64,000 bases of DNA from Muribaculaceae bacterium Isolate-037 (Harlan) (lineage in GTDB: Bacteria; Bacteroidota; Bacteroidia; Bacteroidales; Muribaculaceae): positions 149,494 to 213,493 of the forward strand of contig RIAZ01000005.1 of assembly GCA_003762615.1 (NCBI GenBank). The letters run 5' to 3'. A program made the position numbers and the translations under genes. This document shows, piece after piece, positions 36,492 through 44,663 of the stretch. The notes beneath the pieces are model-generated. The model had not been told where the DNA came from. It saw nothing but the letters and a program-made list of their open reading frames with translations, and searched no databases. Within the stretch, counting starts at the first letter, position 1. Each line of letters begins with the position of its first letter.

Positions 36492-38726
36492 ATGGCTACT
36501 CATCTATTGGGAATAAGACATCACGGTCCGGGGTCATGTCGCAATGTGGCGTCATATCTTGAGGAATTGAAGCCGGATCTCATTCTGCTTGAGGGTCCTC
36601 CCGAAGCTGACGGTCTGCTGAAAGATGTGGTGGATCCGCAAATGGTTCCGCCGATTGCACTTCTCGCTTATCAACCGGACGCTCCTCAGAATGCCGTGTT
36701 CTATCCGTTTGCAGACTTTTCCCCCGAATGGCAGACAATACGTTACGCCGTGCGTAATGGCGTGGAGATACGCATGTTTGACCTGCCGTTGTCCTACTCC
36801 ATGGCATTAAATAATGACTCCGCAAATGATGATTCCGCGCAGTCCGTTCAGGAGGATAATTCGGAGGGGAGTATGACGGATGCGGTCAAGAGAGATCCTT
36901 TTGATTATCTTGCGGAGATTGCCGGATATGCGGATGGTGAGTCGTGGTGGGAATCCACGATAGAGATACGCCATGACAATGCCGGCGTATTCGAGGGGGT
37001 GCAGGAGGCAGTCACGGCATTGCGTGATGCGCTTCCGGAGTCTACTTCTCCGCGCGATCTGCTGCGCGAGGCGTGGATGAGGAAGATGTTGCGAGCCGCA
37101 CAGAAGGAGAATTTCGAGCGGATAGCCGTGGTGTGCGGTGCATGGCACGTGCCCGCTTTGAGCCGTATGCCGAAGGTGAAGGATGACAATGAACTGCTGA
37201 AGGGTCTTCCGAAGGTAAAGGTGGAGTGTACGTGGATACCATGGACCTACGACCGCCTGTCTCTGCGTAGCGGATATGGCGCGGGTATCATGTCGCCCGG
37301 ATGGTATGACTATCTGTGGAATAATCCGGATGACGATGGTACACGATGGGTGGCAAACGTGGCGGCTCTGCTACGTCAGAAGGATATGGATATATCGGTG
37401 GCGCACGTGATAGAGACTATCCGGCTTGCTCATGCTACGGCTGCGTTACGCGGTCTACCATCTCCGTCGCTCGCAGAATATAATGAGGCAGTCACTACGG
37501 TGATGGGTTTCGGTGATGATGTGCTTCTCTCAATAATAAGAGAGCAGATGATTATCAGCGACCGTCTGGGGAGTGTGCCCGATAATGTCCCGAAGGTGCC
37601 GCTGCTCAGTGATGTGGAGCGACAGCAGAAGAGGCTGAGAGTGCCGTTTAAGGCTGGTATAAAGGAACTTGCTCTTGATCTTCGTAAGCCGGGTGATCTT
37701 GAGCGCAGCATCCTCTTCCATCGGCTGAACCTGCTTGGTATAAGCTGGGCGACACCCGGCATAAGCGAAGGGAAGGGCACTTTCAAGGAGACGTGGACGC
37801 TTTATCATAATCCGGAGCAGATCATTCGTATAATCGAGGCGGCTATCTGGGGAAATACCTTGGAGGAGGCTGCACGGAAATATATGTTGAGTCAGACGGA
37901 GAAGGCGGAGCGTATCATGGATCTCACCCGACTCTTGAAGAATATAATCCCCGCTGATCTTCCTCAACTTGTGGAGTCGATCACGCGGCGTCTTGACAGT
38001 CTTTCGGCTGCCTCGGCAGATATAGTTGATATGATGAGGGCTTTGCCCGACCTTGCAGGTATTGTCAGATATGGAGATGTACGCAATCTCGATTTCTCGA
38101 ATGTAAGGGGTATGCTCCACACGATGACCGCCCGTATCCTTGCCGGTGGCGTGCTTGCATGCGTGAATATAGATGAGGATGCGGCTGAAAGTCTTCTTGA
38201 ACGCCTGATAGCTGCCGACTACGCGCTCTCCACTCTTGATGATGCTGAACTGAATGAGATGTGGACGGGTTTCATATCCCAACTTCGCGGCGGCTCCAAT
38301 GTGCATCCCGTCATAGCCGGATATGCCACCCGTATGCTCCACGATAAGCGTCTGCTCTCTTCGGAGGAGGTGGCGGATGCGTTGGAATATCGTTTGTCGG
38401 TGGGGAATACTCCGGCAGAGATGGCTTATTGGCTTGAGGGTTTCCTACGAGCTTCCGGCACCGTCTTGCTGCTTGATGAGAATCTTTGGAACCTTGTCAA
38501 TGACTGGATATGCTCTCAGGATAAGGATACGTTTATGGAATTGCTTCCGATTCTGCGACGCACGTTCAGTGAGTTCACTCCGGTGGAACGTCGCAAGCTC
38601 GGAGAGAAAGCAAGGATGAGCAGCGGCACCACTGGCACACGTGATGTCAATGGGGGAGAGATGCCGCATAATGAGGAGGATGCCGCCAAGGTGTTGCCGG
38701 TGGTGTGCCGACTGTTGGGTTTATAA
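36492..38726 (+). CDS. DUF5682 family protein with TIKI/TraB-like motifs
   Basis: A 744-residue protein of the DUF5682 type, opening MATHLLGIRHHGPGS. Four features recall the TraB/TIKI/ChaN/EreA superfamily: GIRH (7-10, a GxxH motif), Glu34 in LLEGPPEAD, REAWM (192-196), and a second GxxH, GAWH (216-219). In TIKI proteins such residues bind the metal and catalyse. If the likeness is real, the N-terminal ~230 residues are a hydrolase domain. The rest (about 300-744) is helical and unassigned. It lies 77 bp after the MoxR gene and 39 bp before the VWA gene on the same strand. The family call is fairly sure; the enzymatic reading is inference. Confidence 0.75.
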   Translation: MATHLLGIRHHGPGSCRNVASYLEELKPDLILLEGPPEADGLLKDVVDPQMVPPIALLAYQPDAPQNAVFYPFADFSPEWQTIRYAVRNGVEIRMFDLPLSYSMALNNDSANDDSAQSVQEDNSEGSMTDAVKRDPFDYLAEIAGYADGESWWESTIEIRHDNAGVFEGVQEAVTALRDALPESTSPRDLLREAWMRKMLRAAQKENFERIAVVCGAWHVPALSRMPKVKDDNELLKGLPKVKVECTWIPWTYDRLSLRSGYGAGIMSPGWYDYLWNNPDDDGTRWVANVAALLRQKDMDISVAHVIETIRLAHATAALRGLPSPSLAEYNEAVTTVMGFGDDVLLSIIREQMIISDRLGSVPDNVPKVPLLSDVERQQKRLRVPFKAGIKELALDLRKPGDLERSILFHRLNLLGISWATPGISEGKGTFKETWTLYHNPEQIIRIIEAAIWGNTLEEAARKYMLSQTEKAERIMDLTRLLKNIIPADLPQLVESITRRLDSLSAASADIVDMMRALPDLAGIVRYGDVRNLDFSNVRGMLHTMTARILAGGVLACVNIDEDAAESLLERLIAADYALSTLDDAELNEMWTGFISQLRGGSNVHPVIAGYATRMLHDKRLLSSEEVADALEYRLSVGNTPAEMAYWLEGFLRASGTVLLLDENLWNLVNDWICSQDKDTFMELLPILRRTFSEFTPVERRKLGEKARMSSGTTGTRDVNGGEMPHNEEDAAKVLPVVCRLLGL

Positions 38727-38765
38727 GATGGAGTCTAAGGTGATATTGGTTAAGATGATAGAGCT

Positions 38766-39893
38766 ATGGAAGAGGAATATTTGAAAAGATGGCGATTGAT
38801 TCTCGGTGGCGCGGAGGCAGACGGCACTAATGTGCCACTGAATATAGAGGAACAGCGTATCGACCGTTCGCTGGAGGCGATATACGACAGCGACAGGAAG
38901 GGTGGTCTCGGTTCGTCGGCACCGAAAGTGAGCCGTTGGCTTGGCGACATAAGGGAGTTTTTCCCTCAGACTGTCGTGCAGATTATTCAGAAGGATGCGG
39001 TCAAGAGGCTGAATCTCACTTCTCTACTGACAGAGAAGGAGATGCTTCAGACGGTGGTGCCTGACGTTCATCTGGTGGCTACATTGATGTCGTTGAGTCG
39101 GGTGATTCCGGAGAAGAATAAGGAGATGGCACGTCAGGTGGTGCGTCAGGTGGTTGATGAATTGCTCCGCAAGTTGTCGGCTCCCACGCAGCAGGCGGTG
39201 AGCGGTGCGCTCAACCGTTCGTCGCGTCGTCGTAATCCCCGATATAATGAGATAGATTGGAACACTACCATTGTGAAGAATCTCAAGAATTATCAGCCGG
39301 ATTATAAGACGATCATACCGGAGGTGCGCATCGGCTACGGCAGGAAGCGGAAGGCATTGAAGGATATAATTCTTTGTCTTGACCAGAGTGGCTCGATGGG
39401 TACGTCTGTCATTTATTCCGGCATCTTTGGTTCGGTCTTGGCATCTATCCCGTCGGTAAGTACGAGGATGGTGGTGTTTGACACGTCGGTGGTGGATCTG
39501 ACGGAGGAGTTGCAGGATCCGGTTGACCTTCTGTTTGGAGTTCAGCTTGGAGGAGGCACGGATATTGCGCGGGCGTTGACTTATTGTCAAGGCTTGATCA
39601 CGCGTCCGGAGGAGACGGTGCTGGTATTGGTGACGGATCTATATGAGGGGGGCAATGTTCAGGAGATGCGCAAGAGGTTTGTCTCGATAGTCAACAGTGG
39701 GGTTCAGCTTGTGGTGTTGCCGGCATTGAATGATGATGGCGCACCATCCTACGACAAGGGTAATGCCGAGTTCTTGGCAGAGTTGGGCGTACCGACGTTT
39801 GCATGCACCCCTGATCGGTTCCCCGATCTCATGGCAGCCGCTCTCAGCAAGCAAGATATCGGCATGTGGGTGTCGCAGAATATCAAAACATAA
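38766..39893 (+). CDS. VWA domain protein, partner of the MoxR ATPase
   Basis: A 375-residue protein. The N-terminal half is charged and helical. The von Willebrand A domain (about 196-375) has a complete MIDAS metal site: DQSGS (206-210), Thr265 in GGGTD, and Asp291 in VTDLYEGG. VWA proteins with intact MIDAS sites bind a target acidic residue through a divalent metal, and MoxR ATPases typically act on or through them. It is the last gene of the five-gene unit; the next gene runs in the opposite direction 32 bp away. Confidence 0.9.
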   Translation: MEEEYLKRWRLILGGAEADGTNVPLNIEEQRIDRSLEAIYDSDRKGGLGSSAPKVSRWLGDIREFFPQTVVQIIQKDAVKRLNLTSLLTEKEMLQTVVPDVHLVATLMSLSRVIPEKNKEMARQVVRQVVDELLRKLSAPTQQAVSGALNRSSRRRNPRYNEIDWNTTIVKNLKNYQPDYKTIIPEVRIGYGRKRKALKDIILCLDQSGSMGTSVIYSGIFGSVLASIPSVSTRMVVFDTSVVDLTEELQDPVDLLFGVQLGGGTDIARALTYCQGLITRPEETVLVLVTDLYEGGNVQEMRKRFVSIVNSGVQLVVLPALNDDGAPSYDKGNAEFLAELGVPTFACTPDRFPDLMAAALSKQDIGMWVSQNIKT

Positions 39894-39925
39894 TACGGGC
39901 GGCACTCTCTGATAGCGTAAGACTC

Positions 39926-40954
39926 CTAATTTAATATTATGTTTTTTGGACGAATCATTGACTGCCGGTAGTGGTAGCCCGACATATATAACTGTTTAAG
40001 ATTATCTGACAGAAACGAACGTCTTATAATGGCATCTGCTTTCTCGTTTGGTATGGTAAACCTTTTAATCTCCTGCATTACGAGTTTCGCCGGCAGTCCT
40101 ATCCTTCGTCCAAATTCTACGAAGTCATCTGATGTCACTTGCCTTGTATCTGTAAGGTGAATGCCTTCTTTGAATAAACCTTTGTCAAGAGCAAATATTC
40201 TTGATTCATATATTTGGAGGGAGGTGTTTATTAGATCGTATGCTGGTGACAGATGATATTCTGTACCGTTACTGATAAGACTAAAGTTCTTAAGATGAGC
40301 ATCATCATTTAAAGTAATGAAATTGAATAGTATGATTCTGAAAAATCGAAGTATGTCTATTGGGGCAGCTTTTACATATTTTCTAATAATTTCAGCACAT
40401 TCTTCATAACTCCCATTATTGTATTTGAAATCGGATCCACCATTAGCTTTTGTTAATCCCATCAATGAAGCAAAATCTTCTTGTGCATATTTGCCACCGG
40501 GATAGACATCAAACCTACGAGTGATGTATGCCATTTGTCCATCCTTGAAAAAGCAAATCCCATTTGTTGCAGTTTCTATCCCATAAATTTGGGATGCTAT
40601 TTGCATTGTGAGATTTTCATTAGCTGCACAATAATCATGATTGATTATTTGGTAGCCAACAGGGCGTGGCTTTAGAATATACATACTTTGCTCATTATCT
40701 TCAGAATAACGAAGTTCTCCATTGTCGCCAAGTACGAGTCCAAATTTCGGTTGGGCTCCGGAAAGTGATAGTCGACCGACATTTTTTATAGCCAGATGAC
40801 TATTATTTCCAGAGGGAGATTCAAAATTTAGAATATGGCTTACGGTTTTTCCATTAAATAACTCTTTCAAGGCTGCTATAGAATATGTGGAATGCCCTTC
40901 ACTAAGAAGAGATGGACAGATGTTTATTTCTCGTGGGTTCATAACGTTAATCAT
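39926..40954 (-). CDS. hipT: HipT-like Ser/Thr kinase toxin (HipA C-terminal kinase)
   Basis: A 342-residue HipA-type kinase lacking the usual N-terminal subdomain, which is encoded separately upstream. The glycine-rich loop region is SLSGAQPKFG (63-72), whose serines are candidates for autophosphorylation. The catalytic loop is NDDAHLKNF (216-224; catalytic Asp218, Lys222, Asn223) and the metal-binding Asp240 lies in PAYDLIN. It probably phosphorylates a translation component such as an aminoacyl-tRNA synthetase, as known for HipA and HipT. The start overlaps the hipS stop by 8 bp. Tripartite hipB-hipS-hipT order matches the HipBST type of toxin-antitoxin system. Confidence 0.87.
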   Translation of the reverse strand: MINVMNPREINICPSLLSEGHSTYSIAALKELFNGKTVSHILNFESPSGNNSHLAIKNVGRLSLSGAQPKFGLVLGDNGELRYSEDNEQSMYILKPRPVGYQIINHDYCAANENLTMQIASQIYGIETATNGICFFKDGQMAYITRRFDVYPGGKYAQEDFASLMGLTKANGGSDFKYNNGSYEECAEIIRKYVKAAPIDILRFFRIILFNFITLNDDAHLKNFSLISNGTEYHLSPAYDLINTSLQIYESRIFALDKGLFKEGIHLTDTRQVTSDDFVEFGRRIGLPAKLVMQEIKRFTIPNEKADAIIRRSFLSDNLKQLYMSGYHYRQSMIRPKNIILN

Positions 40955-41273
40955 AAATAGGTTCTACTGTGACTGCGCCTACAGTGTCGTATCTGGCAGT
41001 TGCAAGAAGTATGCCGAAGTCATCATCCTTATCAATATGATGAATAGATGCTTGCATGGCACGATTCTCACCTTCTGAAAGAAGATTAAAAAAATAAGGG
41101 AACAGTACAGGTGAATGGTATTCTTTATCTTGTAATGGCATGGAAAGGCTCACACCGGGGAGTTTAGAATTGAGATACTCCTCGTGATATTTGAATTGAT
41201 AATTTCGAGGAAAGTCAAATTCTGTTAAAATGCCTGCCTCAATGCCGTTTACGTAAACTTTACATTTTCTCAT
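40947..41273 (-). CDS. hipS: HipS-like small protein (separate HipA N-subdomain)
   Basis: A 108-residue protein matching the HipA N-terminal domain (Couple_hipA type): KVYVNGIEAGILTE at the start and LPGVSLSMPLQDKEYHS in the middle, then LFPYFFNLLSEGENRA. In E. coli HipBST the corresponding HipS neutralises the HipT kinase, in contrast to classical HipBA, where HipB is the antitoxin. It is encoded between hipB (5 bp away) and hipT (8-bp overlap). The same role here is an inference from this layout. Confidence 0.85.
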   Translation of the reverse strand: MRKCKVYVNGIEAGILTEFDFPRNYQFKYHEEYLNSKLPGVSLSMPLQDKEYHSPVLFPYFFNLLSEGENRAMQASIHHIDKDDDFGILLATARYDTVGAVTVEPIYD

Positions 41274-41278
41274 CGCTT

Positions 41279-41482
41279 TTAATCTTTAAGGGTGGTGTTT
41301 ATTTGTAAACCAAGTGTATTAAGTATTGTCAATATAGTCAGAATTTTTGGATTACCATTCCCTCGTTCTATGGCTACTAATGTATTCAATCCCACACCAG
41401 CCAAAGCTGCCAGCGTGGGTTGGGTTATACCAAACGATTTTCTTCTGTCTTTTATTATTTTTCCGATCTCTTGATATGTCAT
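41279..41482 (-). CDS. hipB: HipB-like helix-turn-helix regulator
   Basis: A 67-residue Xre/Cro-type DNA-binding protein: EIGKIIKDRRKSFGITQPTLAALAGVGLNTLVAIERGNG is a complete five-helix HTH core (residues 5-43), followed by a short beta tail (LGLQINTTLKD) like that used for HipB dimerisation. It is the first gene of the hipBST operon and presumably binds the three palindromes at 41494, 41551 and 41614 to repress the operon, alone or with HipS/HipT. Confidence 0.87.
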   Translation of the reverse strand: MTYQEIGKIIKDRRKSFGITQPTLAALAGVGLNTLVAIERGNGNPKILTILTILNTLGLQINTTLKD

Positions 41483-41493
41483 GTTTTTTTGAG

Positions 41494-41513
41494 AATCACA
41501 GTATAGCGTGATT
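41494..41513. promoter_or_regulatory. hipBST operator O1
   Basis: AATCACAGTATAGCGTGATT; arms AATCAC/GTGATT, centre at 41503.5. It lies at the expected transcription start for the -7 element at 41520. Confidence 0.8.
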
Positions 41514-41519
41514 TATGCG

Positions 41520-41527
41520 CAAAGATA
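41520..41527 (-). promoter_or_regulatory. -7 promoter element of hipBST
   Basis: TATCTTTG on the minus strand fits TAnnTTTG and lies between operators O1 and O2, 38 bp upstream of the hipB start codon. Confidence 0.65.
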
Positions 41528-41550
41528 ATATAAAATTATTAAATATCAAG

Positions 41551-41578
41551 TCAAAATCACAATATATTGTGATTTTGA
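41551..41578. promoter_or_regulatory. hipBST operator O2, perfect 28-bp palindrome
   Basis: Arms TCAAAATCACAA/TTGTGATTTTGA around TATA form a perfect palindrome centred at 41564.5, exactly 61 bp from the O1 centre. It covers the expected -33 region of the promoter. Confidence 0.85.
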
Positions 41579-41613
41579 CTATAAAATACAGATGAAATAT
41601 CTGATTTGATGCA

Positions 41614-41637
41614 AAAATCACAATATACTGTGATTTT
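41614..41637. promoter_or_regulatory. hipBST operator O3
   Basis: Arms AAAATCACA/TGTGATTTT with a 6-bp spacer, centre 41625.5, again exactly 61 bp from the O2 centre. Confidence 0.82.
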
Positions 41638-41679
41638 CTATTTTTTATTTATTTGGCGTGAAAAATCAGATTTTTTGTA

Positions 41680-41687
41680 TAATTTTG
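41680..41687 (+). promoter_or_regulatory. -7 promoter element, duplicated upstream of the glycerophosphodiesterase
   Basis: TAATTTTG within TTTTTTGTATAATTTTGCG. The similar TTTTTTGTATAACTTTGTG lies at 43034-43052 in front of the intact gene, so the promoter appears to have been copied along with the signal-peptide fragment at 41741. Confidence 0.5.
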
Positions 41688-41740
41688 CGATTATCAAACT
41701 AATGAAGTTGTTTAACCATCAATAAAGCATATCAAAAGTC

Positions 41741-41842
41741 ATGAAACTGAAAAAGTATTGTCTGTCAGTAGTTTTTTTATCGGTGTTGAATCTGTTGCCG
41801 GGGGCGGTTGCGGTCAATGCGCAGGAGAGAACCAAGCTATAG
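41741..41842 (+). pseudogene. Truncated duplicate of the glycerophosphodiesterase 5' end
   Basis: It encodes 33 residues (MKLKKYCLSVVFLSVLNLLP, then GAVAVNAQERTKL-stop), nearly identical to the signal peptide of the intact gene at 43185. Homology starts at ATCAAAAGTC before the ATG and stops at the AACCAAG codons, where the intact gene continues with its catalytic domain. It could still be translated into a secreted signal fragment, but I regard it as a duplication remnant. Confidence 0.8.
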
Positions 41843-41953
41843 AGTTCACCATATACGCTTTTTCAAAAATATGTAATGGAGCCATCCCCATAGAAGTAGC
41901 GCAATGAGAATTTAACGATTTGTTTTCTACTAAAATTAAAAATATTGAATGTG

Positions 41954-42979
41954 ATGAAAAAGTATTTTAATGTTAATCATTTAACAAAACCAACATTGTT
42001 TATATTCAATATAGTGGGATTCGTTATTGGTATATTGTGTTGTAGTATTCCTTCCAAAGGCAGTATAATTGAAGTATCAAACATAGAACAGGATTTTAAA
42101 TTGATTCCCATTATCAACTATACCCCGGATGATTTTCCAAAGCAAATTATATCTCACTTTAAGTTCGATAAGTATTCAGAATCCTTATTCCTGGATCGAA
42201 AAGAGGACAATAATATATTTTTATGGTATAATGATTTGCTTGATAATGGGATTTATAAATTTGATTCAGTTTCTCCAAAATTAAGCACGTTTCAATATGA
42301 ATTGATCTGCAAGGAGGATAGCTTATTTGTTTTCAATCCATTACCAACGCACAAAGTCACTCCACGAACTATAAAATATATAGGATTATTAAAGAATGGG
42401 AATTTTTTAATAGAGAACAAAGGAGAATTGATGAGTTTAGAGGACTTCATTAATTCAGAATTTGGATCCGTTGAAAATTATTCTCAATGTTATATCAATG
42501 CTGTTAAATCAAAGTTTTATTCATCAGGAAGTGGTATATATGATATTCATAGCACTAAAGAAGCAAACAATGTTTTAAAGAATAATTTCATATTTAACCT
42601 GATGAGTAATTCAGCCAACGATAAGCTATGTAATCTATTGTTTAAATTAATTTCAAATAGATTATGTATCTCAAGTATACAGTCGGATAAATTAAGAAAT
42701 GTAGTCGGCAACCTGAGCAACAATCATATTGATGCATTAGATGATTTTTTAGCTGGCAAAAGTTACTTTTTGCCTAAAAACAGCAACCTGCACTCAGTAT
42801 TTTCTCATGAAGAATTGAAAATCATTGAGAATATATTTCTTGAAGAAAACGCAAGATTACGCATAGCATTCTCTTTTTTAAACTCAAAAAATCTTAACAT
42901 AGACAATAGCGGTCACTATATATCAGACAAGGATGCATTTAATATAATTAAAGAAAGTGTCTTTGTAGAGAACGAATGA
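41954..42979 (+). CDS. Hypothetical protein with N-terminal membrane anchor, AT-rich orphan
   Basis: A 341-residue protein from ATG 41954 (a TTG-started frame is three codons longer). A single hydrophobic segment lies at about 13-29 (PTLFIFNIVGFVIGILCC); the rest is soluble, rich in Asn, Ser, Lys and Ile, with no motif I recognise. Codon use is clearly more AT-rich than neighbours, suggesting transfer. It lies between the truncated and the intact copies of the glycerophosphodiesterase 5' region, as though it arrived within or between duplicated segments. No function is proposed. Confidence 0.65.
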   Translation: MKKYFNVNHLTKPTLFIFNIVGFVIGILCCSIPSKGSIIEVSNIEQDFKLIPIINYTPDDFPKQIISHFKFDKYSESLFLDRKEDNNIFLWYNDLLDNGIYKFDSVSPKLSTFQYELICKEDSLFVFNPLPTHKVTPRTIKYIGLLKNGNFLIENKGELMSLEDFINSEFGSVENYSQCYINAVKSKFYSSGSGIYDIHSTKEANNVLKNNFIFNLMSNSANDKLCNLLFKLISNRLCISSIQSDKLRNVVGNLSNNHIDALDDFLAGKSYFLPKNSNLHSVFSHEELKIIENIFLEENARLRIAFSFLNSKNLNIDNSGHYISDKDAFNIIKESVFVENE

Positions 42980-43042
42980 GTTATACACTGTAATTCCTGA
43001 TTTTTATTAGTCATATTGTCTTGTATAATCCGTTTTTTTGTA

Positions 43043-43050
43043 TAACTTTG
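43043..43050 (+). promoter_or_regulatory. -7 promoter element for the glycerophosphodiesterase
   Basis: TAACTTTG, a perfect TAnnTTTG match, 134 bp before the start codon. Confidence 0.5.
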
Positions 43051-43184
43051 TGGTTATAAGCAAGTAGAGAATCTAAGTTATAAGTTATGAAATATGTCAA
43101 TGTACATATAATCAAGACGTTAACTTTAATATTTTACTTTGATATTAAGCTTGTTTAAAACATATACTGTAAATATCAAAAGTC

Positions 43185-43973
43185 ATGAATCTGAGAAAAT
43201 ATTGTCTGTCAGTAGTTTTTTTATCGGTGTTGAATCTGTTGCCTGGGGCGGTTGCGGTCAATGCGCAGGAGAGAACCAAGGTGATAGCCCATCGTGGTTA
43301 TTGGCAGACTGCCGGGTCTGCACAGAACTCGATACGTGCTCTTGTAAAGGCAGACTCCATCGGCTGCTATGGTTCGGAGTTTGATGTGTGGATGACGGGC
43401 GATGGCGTGTTGGTTGTGAATCATGACCCTAATATCAATGGGGTCCGCATACAGACGTCGGCAGCTTCCGAGGTTATGCCGCAAGGATTGTCTAATGGTG
43501 AGCGTATCCCGACATTACACTCTTATCTTGACCGGGCAGGGAAACTCAATACCCGTATCATCCTTGAGATGAAGGAGCATGATGATAAGAGGAGAGAGGA
43601 GCTTGTGGTGAAGGATATTGTGGCTATGGTGGATGCCCGTGGACTTAATGATAGAGTGGAATACATCACATTCTCGAAAGAGGGACTACACAATTTCATA
43701 AAGTATGCACCGAAAGGCACTCCGGTATATTATCTGTCGGGCGACATGACTCCGCAGCAACTGAAGGAAGCCGGAGCCGCCGGACTTGACTACTATATCG
43801 GCACGATGCGCAAACATCCGGAATGGTTTAAGGAGGCACATCGTCTGGGACTTAAAGTGAATGTCTGGACCGTAAATAGTGCAGAAGACATGCGTTGGTG
43901 CATCGGTCAAGGTGCCGACTTCATCACCACTAACGCTCCGGAACTCCTTCAATCCGAAATATCGAAACAATAA
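43185..43973 (+). CDS. Glycerophosphodiester phosphodiesterase
   Basis: A 262-residue exported enzyme that hydrolyses glycerophosphodiesters to glycerol-3-phosphate and an alcohol. Signal peptide 1-27 (ends VNAQE). Catalytic motifs: IAHRGYW (general base/acid His and Arg), GSEFDVWMTGDG (metal-binding Glu and Asp), and NHDPNINGV (second His). The C-terminal KVNVWTVN and GADFITTNAPELL strands complete the GDPD barrel. It is followed six bases later by a barrel-protein gene. Its signal-peptide region is duplicated at 41741. Confidence 0.9.
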   Translation: MNLRKYCLSVVFLSVLNLLPGAVAVNAQERTKVIAHRGYWQTAGSAQNSIRALVKADSIGCYGSEFDVWMTGDGVLVVNHDPNINGVRIQTSAASEVMPQGLSNGERIPTLHSYLDRAGKLNTRIILEMKEHDDKRREELVVKDIVAMVDARGLNDRVEYITFSKEGLHNFIKYAPKGTPVYYLSGDMTPQQLKEAGAAGLDYYIGTMRKHPEWFKEAHRLGLKVNVWTVNSAEDMRWCIGQGADFITTNAPELLQSEISKQ

Positions 43974-43979
43974 GTGAAA

Positions 43980-44567
43980 ATGAAGAGGGCTTTAGCCATA
44001 AAACTGGTATTGGTGTCATTATGCTCCGGATATGCGCGTGAACCACAACGTGGTTATCGTGGATTTTTTGAATGGGATAATTCTTTAGGGTCAATGCCAT
44101 ATTTTGATCATTCCGTAGGTGAGGATAAGAATGATTTTCAATGGATATTTGGATGCTCAACTGCTCACGGCTATCAAATAAATAAAAATGTATTTGTCGG
44201 GGCAGGTCTTTTGTTTGCTTTTGGTGCGCCTTCGCTTGAATGTACTTTGCCCGTATTCTTTGATTTTCGTTATGACCACAGTTTCGGTAAATTCAGACCT
44301 TTTGGAGATTTAAGAATCGGATATAACCTAACTGATGGAGGAGGGGTTTATTTCTCTCCCACAATCGGACATCGATTTGATTGGGGACGTAAAGTAGGGC
44401 TTAATTTAGGCATCGGTTTGACTTTGAGGGGACGTACATCAGATGTGTACAGGCTTGATTTAGTGCAAGGAACGTATCCAGATAACCCTCATTTTGAAAT
44501 CGTTGATTTAGGAAGAAAACATTACGCGGATGCTTTCTTTACATTCCGCATCGGAATTGATTTTTAA
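43980..44567 (+). CDS. Small outer membrane beta-barrel protein
   Basis: A 195-residue protein from ATG 43980 (a GTG two codons upstream is possible). A short signal peptide (MKRALAIKLVLVSLCSGYA) precedes a series of amphipathic strands (VFVGAGLLFAFG, PFGDLRIGYNL, VGLNLGIGLTL), and it ends in an aromatic (FRIGIDF), as barrel proteins do. It directly follows the glycerophosphodiesterase and probably shares its transcript. Function unknown. Confidence 0.7.
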   Translation: MKRALAIKLVLVSLCSGYAREPQRGYRGFFEWDNSLGSMPYFDHSVGEDKNDFQWIFGCSTAHGYQINKNVFVGAGLLFAFGAPSLECTLPVFFDFRYDHSFGKFRPFGDLRIGYNLTDGGGVYFSPTIGHRFDWGRKVGLNLGIGLTLRGRTSDVYRLDLVQGTYPDNPHFEIVDLGRKHYADAFFTFRIGIDF

Positions 44568-44571
44568 GCAA

Positions 44572-44614
44572 AGTCTTTTCAATTGAAGTTGTCTCAACTT
44601 CAATTGAAAAGACT
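44572..44614. terminator. Perfect 20-bp palindromic terminator between convergent genes
   Basis: The left arm (44572-44591, AGTCTTTTCAATTGAAGTTG) is perfectly complementary to 44595-44614 across a 3-nt loop TCT. Adjacent A/T-rich arms let it work in both directions. Confidence 0.85.
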
Positions 44615-44663
44615 GATGTGATTCACAACTTGTATCTTCCCCAGCCATGTCTGATGGAGGGGA

